The notes beneath the pieces were generated by a model. The model was not told the DNA's origin. It saw nothing but the letters and a program-made list of their open reading frames with translations, and searched no databases. The translations under genes and the position numbers were made by a program. From an uncultured Bacteroidota bacterium (lineage in GTDB: Bacteria > Bacteroidota > Bacteroidia > Chitinophagales > Chitinophagaceae): 7,653 nucleotides of DNA. Positions 1-5,193 of this stretch are shown piece after piece. The stretch is from the NCBI GenBank assembly GCA_946480675.1, contig CAMLKS010000109.1, positions 1 through 7,653 of the forward strand. The letters run 5' to 3'. Every line of letters starts with the position of its first letter. Positions within the stretch are counted from its first letter, which is position 1.

Positions 1-367
1 GATGCACTATGAAGGTATCGCGGGTATGCCACGTCGTTACTACGACTATAGCGCATGGGAGTCTTTCAAACAATTCAATGATCTGAATGCTTTTATAAGT
101 ATTGCCGCCATACTGGTGTTCTTTGCACAGTTACTGTTTGTTGTTAACTTCTTTGTTAGCATCTTCCGTGGCCGCAAAATGACTACTAAAAATCCATGGG
201 GTTCTCCGACACTTGAATGGACTACACCTATCAAAACCGGACACGGTAACTGGGAAGGTGATATTCCTGAAGTACACCGCTGGCCATATGACTATAAAGA
301 CGATGGTAACGGTAATGACTTTATACCGCAAACAGTGCCACTGAAACCAGGCGAAGAAGCACATTAA
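1..367 (+). CDS. ctaD: Cytochrome c oxidase (heme-copper oxidase) subunit I, C-terminal part
   Basis: This is the last 121 residues of the catalytic subunit of an aa3/caa3-type terminal oxidase, the inner-membrane proton pump that reduces oxygen to water. The 5' end lies outside the window, and the first visible Met is internal. Visible residues 5-16 (GIAGMPRRYYDY) are the conserved loop before the last membrane helix. Residues about 27-54 form that hydrophobic helix, ending in the basic stop FRGRK. NPWGSPTLEWTTP (64-76) is the family's C-terminal signature, followed by an RWPYDY segment and a hydrophilic tail. The heme and copper ligands lie upstream and cannot be checked. In Bacteroidota this gene often ends a cluster with alternative complex III and oxidase subunit II; the terminator right after it fits a last gene, but that cluster is inferred, not seen. 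Confidence 0.93.
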   Translation, partial: MHYEGIAGMPRRYYDYSAWESFKQFNDLNAFISIAAILVFFAQLLFVVNFFVSIFRGRKMTTKNPWGSPTLEWTTPIKTGHGNWEGDIPEVHRWPYDYKDDGNGNDFIPQTVPLKPGEEAH

Positions 368-396
368 ACAATAATATTGCCGTATTTAAATATTGC

Positions 397-430
397 AAAA
401 TGCCCCGTTTATACGGGGCATTTTTATTAT
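397..430 (+). terminator. Intrinsic terminator after the oxidase gene
   Basis: A perfect 12-bp inverted repeat (397-408 and 413-424) has a GC-rich core GCCCCGT/ACGGGGC and a TTAT loop. It is followed by a T-rich run (420s, TTTTTATTAT). It begins 29 bases after the oxidase stop codon. The A run on its left means it could also work on the minus strand, but no minus-strand gene ends here. Confidence 0.9.
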
Positions 431-614
431 GCAGCGATAAATAGCAAGACCATATTAACTGTTCGTCAAATGAAAACCCACTTTAGTCAAATCAATCCTT
501 TCATCCGTCTGATAGCTCATTCAAAGTATTGATGATTGTATACTTTTACAAAGAACATCTACCCAATCGCTATCATACTGTAAACCCGCGGCAGCAGCCC
601 CTATAACACATGTC
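431..614. other. Non-coding spacer, possible small transcript
   Basis: No recognisable gene lies between the oxidase terminator and the next hairpin. Two very short plus-strand frames exist: ATG at 470 to TGA at 530-532 (20 codons), overlapping ATG at 532 to TAA at 604-606 (24 codons). Neither peptide resembles a family I know, and neither has a clear ribosome binding site. The second frame ends 8 bases before the hairpin at 615, so the region could be a short transcript ending there. TACTTTTA at 541-548 is a one-mismatch match to the Bacteroidota -7 element TAnnTTTG, without a convincing TTG at the proper distance. Confidence 0.3.
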
Positions 615-650
615 AAGGTAATTGTATATACAATTACCTTTTTTGTTTTT
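615..650 (+). terminator. Terminator-like hairpin before the DUF4440 gene
   Basis: The arms AAGGTAATTG (615-624) and CAATTACCTT (631-640) are perfect complements around TATATA. The T-rich run TTTTTTGTTTTT directly follows. The run is only on the plus-strand side, so the hairpin would stop rightward transcription. It ends about 25 bases before the next start codon, so it either ends an unannotated upstream transcript or acts as an attenuator in the leader of the next gene. The stem is AT-rich, so its strength is uncertain. Confidence 0.55.
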
Positions 651-652
651 AC

Positions 653-660
653 TATCTTTC
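653..660 (+). promoter_or_regulatory. Possible -7 element of the DUF4440 gene
   Basis: TATCTTTC differs in the last base from the Bacteroidota sigma-factor consensus TAnnTTTG and sits 4 bases before the ATG at 665. If real, transcription would start at or next to the start codon. No TTG is at the expected upstream distance, so support is weak. Confidence 0.22.
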
Positions 661-664
661 CCGA

Positions 665-1084
665 ATGATAAGGATACTACTGATAGCGCTACTGCTATAC
701 CCTTGCACAGTGATTGCGCAAACTGATGACGCACGGATAAGAGCTGTATTGGATAAGCAAATGAAAGCCTGGAATGAGGGGAGCATAGAGCACTATATGC
801 AGGGTTACTGGAATAGCGATAGCCTTGTTTTTATAGGCAAAAGCGGGCCAACCTACGGTTATAAAGAAACATTGGAGCGGTATAAGCGCTCTTATAGCAA
901 TACTGCTAAAATGGGCAAGCTATCATTCGAAATATTGCAAGTAAGGCAATTGAGTAGGGACTATTATTTTGTATTAGGTAAATGGGCACTGGAGCGTACA
1001 GTAGGCGATGTAGGTGGCAGCTTCACATTGTTATTCAGGAAAATAAAAAGGGAGTGGCGCATAGTTGCAGATCATAGCAGTTAA
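665..1084 (+). CDS. Exported DUF4440 / NTF2-like protein
   Basis: A 139-residue protein of the DUF4440 family, a small cone-shaped NTF2-like (SnoaL-related) fold. Residues 1-18 are a signal peptide: a short basic start (MIR), a Leu/Ile-rich core, and a likely cut after VIA before Gln19, so the protein is probably periplasmic. The mature part shows family hallmarks: KAWNEGSIEHYMQGYW (34-49), SLVFIGKSGPTYGY (53-66), LERYKRSY (70-77), MGKLSFEIL (83-91), and the closing WRIVADHSS (131-139). The family includes enzymes, binding domains and proteins of unknown role, so no reaction can be assigned. The gene stands alone, after a terminator-like hairpin and convergent with rho. No Shine-Dalgarno sequence precedes the ATG, but the signal peptide begins right at it, which supports this start. 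Confidence 0.88.
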   Translation: MIRILLIALLLYPCTVIAQTDDARIRAVLDKQMKAWNEGSIEHYMQGYWNSDSLVFIGKSGPTYGYKETLERYKRSYSNTAKMGKLSFEILQVRQLSRDYYFVLGKWALERTVGDVGGSFTLLFRKIKREWRIVADHSS

Positions 1085-1103
1085 ATCTGTATTGCAAGGA
1101 AAC

Positions 1104-1144
1104 ATAAACAGTAAAGGCTCGCATAGCGAGCCTTTACTGTTTAT
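1104..1144. terminator. Bidirectional terminator between DUF4440 gene and rho
   Basis: A perfect 19-bp inverted repeat (1104-1122 and 1126-1144) has a 3-base ATA loop and a GC-rich tip GGCTCGC/GCGAGCC. The outer stem is AT-rich, giving U-rich 3' ends in both directions (TTTATATATA on plus, TTTATGTTT on minus). It lies 19 bases after the plus-strand stop and 16 bases after the rho stop, so it can end both converging transcripts. Confidence 0.88.
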
Positions 1145-1160
1145 ATATAGTATGTGTTTG

Positions 1161-2831
1161 TTACTTACCCATAGTAGCCAGGAACTCTTCATTGTTCTTG
1201 GTACCTTTCATTTGTTGCAGCAGGAATTTCATAGCCTCATCGGTGTGCATATCTGCAATATGATTGCGAAGTATCCACATTTTATTGAGTACTTCCTTGC
1301 CATGCAACAGGTCATCACGACGGGTAGAAGAGGATGTGATATCTATAGCAGGGAAAACACGCTTGTTGGCCAGTTTACGGTCTAATTGCAACTCCATGTT
1401 ACCGGTACCTTTAAACTCTTCAAATATCACCTCGTCCATTTTAGAACCGGTATCTATCAGGGCTGTAGCCAGTATGGTAAGTGAACCACCATTTTCTATT
1501 TTGCGGGCAGCACCAAAGAACTGTTTTGGTTTTTGCATGGCGTTGGCTTCCACACCACCACTCAATACTTTACCGCTTGCAGGTGCTACGGTATTGTGTG
1601 CGCGTGCCAGGCGGGTAATAGAGTCGAGCAGGATAACTACATCGTGTCCTACCTCTACCAGGCGTTTTGCTTTTTGCAGTGCAATGGTCGAAACCTTTAC
1701 GTGTTTATCAGCTGGCTCATCAAAGGTAGAAGCGATAACTTCTGCGCGAACACTGCGCTGCATATCAGTAACCTCTTCCGGGCGCTCATCTACCAGTACT
1801 ATCATCAGGTAGCACTCGGGGTGATTAGCTGCAATAGCATTGGCTACTTCTTTCAGCAGCATGGTTTTACCCGTTTTAGGCTGGGCTACTATCAGGCCAC
1901 GCTGGCCTTTACCTATAGGGGTAAACAGGTCCATGATGCGTGTGCTGTAGTTGTTGCCGGGGCTAGACAGGTTTAGTTTTTCAAAAGGGAACAACGGCGT
2001 CAGGTAATCGAATGGTACGCGGTCACGTATTTCATCAGGTAGCTTACCGTTTATGGTTTCCACTTTCAGCAGTGCAAAATATTTTTCACCTTCCTTTGGC
2101 GGGCGCACAGTACCGCGAACGGTATCGCCTGTTTTAAGGCCAAACAGTTTTATCTGTGAAGGAGAAACATAAATATCATCGGGAGAACTCAGGTAGTTGT
2201 AGTCGCTGCTACGCAGGAAACCATATCCATCAGGCATCATTTCCAGCACACCTTCGCTGAAGACAACACCGTCAAACTCTACATTAAATGCATTTTGTTG
2301 TTGCTGTTCACGGCGCTGCTGGTGGCGGCCATGATGCTGTTGTTGCTGTTGTGTTTGTTGAGGACGCTCAACGGGGTCGCTGGCGGTTGGTTCTTGAGGA
2401 GGTTGTACTTCAGAATCTGAAGTATCCGGCATTACGATATCCGATACTTCTTGTTGTGTAGCTTCAGCAGCAGGGGTTGATTCTTTCCTGTGTGCCGGCT
2501 TTTCTTCTGCAGCTGCGTGCGCAGCCTCTTCGGTATTATTAGCTTTGGGTTTGCGGGCACGGCGTTTTTTGCCATCTTCTTCCTCGCTATTCGCGGTTGC
2601 TGCCGGTGTTTTTTCTTCCGTAGGTGTTTCCGCTTTAGGTTTGCGGGCGCGCGGCTTTTTATTTTCGTTTTCCGATGCGCCGGCTGATTGGTTTATAGCT
2701 TGTTGATCCAATATCTTATAAATTAAGGCTTGTTTATCGAGGGAACGTGCGTTGCTGATTTTCATATGTTCAGCAACATCTAACAGCTCGGGAACGAGCA
2801 TCTCATTCAATTGCAGAATGTCGTAAGGCAT
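1161..2831 (-). CDS. rho: Transcription termination factor Rho with large disordered insertion
   Basis: Rho is a hexameric RNA-dependent ATPase/helicase that dissociates RNA polymerase from transcripts. This one has 556 residues against 419 in E. coli. Residues 5-42 are the Rho N-terminal helical domain. About 48-180 is a low-complexity insertion. About 189-260 is the OB-fold RNA-binding domain, with DGYGFLR (201-207) and [10 protein letters not shown] (218-227). The ATPase domain follows, with Walker A AQPKTGKT (316-323), VDERPEEVT (347-355), Walker B VVILLDS (398-404), Q-loop ASGKVLSGG (418-426), R-loop TGSKMDE (461-467) and the arginine-finger region STRRDDLL (502-509). All core motifs are intact, so it should be active. 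The start [10 protein letters not shown] lies directly before the first domain, and no in-frame Met is needed upstream. No Shine-Dalgarno is seen; the leader is A-rich. In E. coli, rho limits its own expression by attenuation; the C-rich leader here is compatible with that. Confidence 0.98.
   Translation of the reverse strand: MPYDILQLNEMLVPELLDVAEHMKISNARSLDKQALIYKILDQQAINQSAGASENENKKPRARKPKAETPTEEKTPAATANSEEEDGKKRRARKPKANNTEEAAHAAAEEKPAHRKESTPAAEATQQEVSDIVMPDTSDSEVQPPQEPTASDPVERPQQTQQQQQHHGRHQQRREQQQQNAFNVEFDGVVFSEGVLEMMPDGYGFLRSSDYNYLSSPDDIYVSPSQIKLFGLKTGDTVRGTVRPPKEGEKYFALLKVETINGKLPDEIRDRVPFDYLTPLFPFEKLNLSSPGNNYSTRIMDLFTPIGKGQRGLIVAQPKTGKTMLLKEVANAIAANHPECYLMIVLVDERPEEVTDMQRSVRAEVIASTFDEPADKHVKVSTIALQKAKRLVEVGHDVVILLDSITRLARAHNTVAPASGKVLSGGVEANAMQKPKQFFGAARKIENGGSLTILATALIDTGSKMDEVIFEEFKGTGNMELQLDRKLANKRVFPAIDITSSSTRRDDLLHGKEVLNKMWILRNHIADMHTDEAMKFLLQQMKGTKNNEEFLATMGK
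2292..2690 (-). other. Rho-internal disordered insertion (residues about 48-180)
   Basis: Inside rho, about 133 codons encode a segment without hydrophobic core. It has two basic RARKPKA repeats (residues 61-67 and 91-97), an Ala/Glu/Pro-rich acidic stretch (about 100-157), and a Gln/His/Arg tract (158-179) with 13 Gln in 22 residues. It sits exactly between the N-terminal domain and the OB fold, the known site of Rho insertion domains. In other bacteria such insertions modulate RNA binding, and in Bacteroides thetaiotaomicron Rho a disordered region has been linked to condensate formation. Whether this one does the same is inference. Confidence 0.8.
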
Positions 2832-3024
2832 GCGTGATTTTTTTCTAAAAAAGTGTTTGTTCTAAATGATCATTAATCCTAAAGGTCCCTTTATTAATTT
2901 TTTCCGGAAGTACCAGTATTAAATAAGTAAATGGGAAAGTATTCAGGTTTCTGAATGAAAGAATGGAGTGATACTCCTGATAAATGCAAGTTTACAAATG
3001 TTTTTAATAAAAAACCAAAAAATG
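2832..3024 (-). promoter_or_regulatory. rho leader/promoter region
   Basis: These 193 bases between the epimerase stop and the rho start hold no gene. By hand count, the minus-strand transcript of 2891-2990 has 21 C and 10 G, the C-over-G bias typical of Rho-loading sites. Small dyads are present: ATTCAG/CTGAAT (2941-2956), GGAGT/ACTCC (2965-2977) and TAAAGG/CCTTTA (2880-2893). A weak promoter candidate is minus-strand AACATTTG (2995-3002), with one mismatch to TAnnTTTG. I see no convincing intrinsic terminator for the epimerase gene, so read-through into rho is possible. Confidence 0.35.
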
Positions 3025-4011
3025 TCAGCTTTTTATGTCATGAAAGGACAGAAATGACCTTGCCATGCGATTTATAGTGTCTTGTATAGGGGTATATTGA
3101 AAGCTGGGCAAAAAAGCGGATAACTTGCTGTTATTGTAGTAATTACGATGGCTTGCTGTGCGTGCCGTTTCTCTGGTTACAGTTATTTTACTACCCAATA
3201 ACCGGTTCCTTAACCAGTTCCAGCGCCATACCATACCGGTCATCAGGGCACTGGCTTTTATATGTGGTGGCTTTCTGCCCATAGCTATTGCCATTTGTGT
3301 AAAGATGTCTTTATAGCCAAAGTTGCCTGCACTTACTATAAAGCGTTCTGCGCTGATGTCGCTGTTCATCAGCCTATAGGCAATAGTTACAACATCCTTT
3401 ACATCTACCCAGCCATTGATGCCCTCTGTATAAAAAGGGAATTCGTTGTATACCACTCTAATAAGGCGCGCAGAACCTTCATCCCAGTTGCCCTCACCCA
3501 GTATAATACCCGGGTTAATAATCACAGCATCCAGTCCTTCGCCGATGCCGCGCCATATTTCCAGCTCTGCATTGTATTTGCTGAGCGAATAAACCGAATT
3601 GTGCTTACTTTCCTGCCATTCTTCTTCTTCAGTTATCTCTTTGCCTGCAGCATTGCGCCCTAGTGATGCTATGGAGCTTACATACAGTATCTTTCGCACA
3701 TTGCGCGCTATGGCTTCATTCACGATGTTGGCAGTAGCTTCCACATTAAAGTGCAGCATGCGTTGTTTATCCCCCGGGGCGAAGGATACCACAGCGGCGC
3801 AATGGTAAATGTCTTCGACACCCTCCATGGCAGCTTCTACGGCATATACATCCAACAGGTCGCATTGTATCCAGCTGATGTTAGGCAACTGGATTAATTC
3901 ATCTTTTGGGGGGTGACTATTGTACAGTGCGCGTACAGGTTTACCTTGCGCAGATAGATATTGCACTAAGTGCTGCCCTACGAAACCACTGGCGCCTGTA
4001 ACGAGAATCAT
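3025..4011 (-). CDS. NAD(P)-dependent epimerase/dehydratase (extended SDR)
   Basis: A 328-residue extended short-chain dehydrogenase/reductase, cytoplasmic, with no signal peptide or membrane helix. The start is secure: the Rossmann dinucleotide motif TGASGFVG (5-12) begins at residue 5. DLLD (51-54) follows the strand expected to contact the cofactor, and HCAAVVSF (70-77) is the family's mid-domain strand. The catalytic set is visible: YVSSIAS (110-116), Tyr141 and Lys145 in YSLSK, and NPGIILG (166-172). GWVDVKDVV (200-208) belongs to the C-terminal substrate half. The pattern resembles dihydroflavonol-4-reductase-like and nucleoside-sugar epimerase members common in Bacteroidota, but the substrate cannot be read from the sequence. 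It lies 70 bases after pheS in the same direction, with a hairpin between them, and 193 bases before rho. It may therefore have its own transcript. Confidence 0.92.
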   Translation of the reverse strand: MILVTGASGFVGQHLVQYLSAQGKPVRALYNSHPPKDELIQLPNISWIQCDLLDVYAVEAAMEGVEDIYHCAAVVSFAPGDKQRMLHFNVEATANIVNEAIARNVRKILYVSSIASLGRNAAGKEITEEEEWQESKHNSVYSLSKYNAELEIWRGIGEGLDAVIINPGIILGEGNWDEGSARLIRVVYNEFPFYTEGINGWVDVKDVVTIAYRLMNSDISAERFIVSAGNFGYKDIFTQMAIAMGRKPPHIKASALMTGMVWRWNWLRNRLLGSKITVTRETARTASHRNYYNNSKLSAFLPSFQYTPIQDTINRMARSFLSFHDIKS

Positions 4012-4032
4012 GCAGAAGTAAAGTGTAAAAGT

Positions 4033-4072
4033 AAAAAGGTAAAATGTGATACGGTCAACATTTTACCTTTTT
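4033..4072 (-). terminator. Terminator between pheS and the epimerase gene
   Basis: A perfect 15-bp inverted repeat (4033-4047 and 4058-4072) encloses a 10-base loop. Read on the minus strand it starts 9 bases after the pheS TAG stop and ends in TTTTTACTTTTA, a U-rich tract. The stem is AT-rich with only three GC pairs per arm, so termination may be partial. It ends 21 bases before the epimerase start, so it could also serve as an attenuator for that gene. Confidence 0.7.
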
Positions 4073-4081
4073 CATTATCAG

Positions 4082-5107
4082 CTATATCGATTGAAACTGC
4101 TTTAAGAAACGTATATCATTTTGCGAATATAGGCGCAAATCATTCACCTGGTATTTTATCTGTGTGATACGTTCGACACCCATACCGAATGCAAAACCGC
4201 TATATACTTCGGGGTCAATACCAAAGTTGCGTAGCATATTGGGGTGCACCATACCGCAGCCCAGTATCTCTACCCAGCCGGTATGTTTACACAGGCTGCA
4301 GCCACTGCCGCCACATACGGTGCACGATATATCCATCTCAGCACTAGGCTCTGTAAACGGGAAGTACGATGGGCGAAAACGAACTTTCGTATCGGGACCA
4401 AACATCTCTGTAACAAAATAGTACAGCGTTTGTTTCAGATCGGCAAACGATACGTTCTTATCTATATACAAGCCCTCGCACTGATGGAAGAAACAGTGTG
4501 CCCTTGCCGATATGGTTTCGTTGCGGTACACACGGCCGGGGCATATCACCCGCACCGGCAGGTTGCCCTGCTCCATAATACGTGCCTGTACCGATGAGGT
4601 ATGCGTACGCAACACCCAGTCCGGATTTTGCGATACGTAGAAGGTATCCTGCATATCGCGGGCCGGGTGGTGTTCCGGCATGTTCAGCGATGTAAAGTTG
4701 TGCCAGTCATCTTCTATTTCCGGGCCGGTAGCCACGCTGAAACCTATCTTTTCGAATATGGATATGATCTGGTTTTCAACCATGCGCAACGGGTGCCTGG
4801 TGCCGGTAGGCAATGGTGTACCCGGCAGGGTCATATCTACCGCTTTATCTGCCTTCTTATTACTGCTTTGCAGGTGTGCAAAAGCCTCATATTTTGCCTC
4901 TGCCAATTGCTTAAAAGCATTCAGCAACTGGCCGGCGTCTTTCTTTTGCTCTACGGGTACATTCTTCATCTCGCCAAATACCTGCTTCACGATGCCTTTG
5001 GCACCCAGATATTTTATACGGTACGATTCCAATTCTGTAGCATCGGCAGGGGTAAATGCTTGTATATCCTGCTCGTGCGTTTTTAATAATTCCTGTAAGG
5101 ATTGCAT
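4082..5107 (-). CDS. pheS: Phenylalanine-tRNA ligase alpha subunit
   Basis: The catalytic subunit of the alpha2-beta2 class II enzyme that attaches phenylalanine to its tRNA in the cytoplasm; the beta subunit gene pheT is not in this window. With the ATG at 5107 it has 341 residues, the usual length. Residues 1 to about 85 are the N-terminal coiled-coil domain that binds tRNA. The catalytic core includes GTRHPL (102-107), GFSVATGPEIEDDWHNF (122-138), LRTHTSSVQ (166-174), motif 2 GRVYRNE (191-197) with FHQCEG (207-212), and motif 3 GFAFGMGVER (304-313). A four-Cys cluster (262, 265, 270, 273) precedes GWVEILGCGMVHP. An in-frame TTG three codons earlier (5116) is a poorer start. The gene is divergent from the glycosyltransferase gene, and its promoter must lie in or next to that gene's 5' end. 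Confidence 0.97.
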   Translation of the reverse strand: MQSLQELLKTHEQDIQAFTPADATELESYRIKYLGAKGIVKQVFGEMKNVPVEQKKDAGQLLNAFKQLAEAKYEAFAHLQSSNKKADKAVDMTLPGTPLPTGTRHPLRMVENQIISIFEKIGFSVATGPEIEDDWHNFTSLNMPEHHPARDMQDTFYVSQNPDWVLRTHTSSVQARIMEQGNLPVRVICPGRVYRNETISARAHCFFHQCEGLYIDKNVSFADLKQTLYYFVTEMFGPDTKVRFRPSYFPFTEPSAEMDISCTVCGGSGCSLCKHTGWVEILGCGMVHPNMLRNFGIDPEVYSGFAFGMGVERITQIKYQVNDLRLYSQNDIRFLKQFQSI

Positions 5108-5113
5108 AGATGG

Positions 5114-5121
5114 CAAAGATA
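5114..5121 (-). promoter_or_regulatory. Likely -7 element of the pheS promoter
   Basis: The minus strand reads TATCTTTG, an exact match to the Bacteroidota -7 consensus TAnnTTTG, six bases before the pheS ATG. Transcription would begin at or within a few bases of the start codon, implying a leaderless or nearly leaderless mRNA. No TTG is found at the usual upstream spacing, so the match could be chance, although its position at the only possible gap is suggestive. Confidence 0.4.
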
Positions 5122-5180
5122 ATGGATAAAAGGCTTTGTCATATTGTATTTAAATGCATTTCAGCTGTCGCTGCCGGTGT

Positions 5181-5188
5181 TATCTTTA
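5181..5188 (+). promoter_or_regulatory. Possible -7 element of the glycosyltransferase gene
   Basis: TATCTTTA, one mismatch from TAnnTTTG, lies 5 bases before the ATG at 5194. TTTC at 5159-5162, 18 bases upstream, is a near match to the -33 element. It would make the mRNA nearly leaderless and only makes sense if translation begins at 5194, not at 5110. Confidence 0.25.
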
Positions 5189-5193
5189 TTGCC

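Noticed and set aside
470..606. Two mini-frames (20 and 24 codons) called as genes
   Set aside because: No ribosome binding site, no family likeness and very short; kept only as part of the possible small-transcript finding.
1264..1976. Long plus-strand open frames opposite rho (1264-1812 and 1533-1976)
   Set aside because: They lie entirely antisense to the highly conserved Rho ATPase domain and their translations resemble no family; they are by-products of codon use in rho.
2292..2690. Low-complexity part of rho as an assembly error or frameshift
   Set aside because: The frame stays open and both flanking Rho domains are in the same frame; insertions at this site are known in Rho.
5108..5116. 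TTG at 5116 as the pheS start
   Set aside because: The ATG three codons later gives normal PheS length, and the TTG would overlap the candidate -7 element.
4601..5129. Plus-strand open frames opposite pheS
   Set aside because: The minus-strand pheS has every conserved motif; the opposite frames are Cys/Phe-rich translations without domains.
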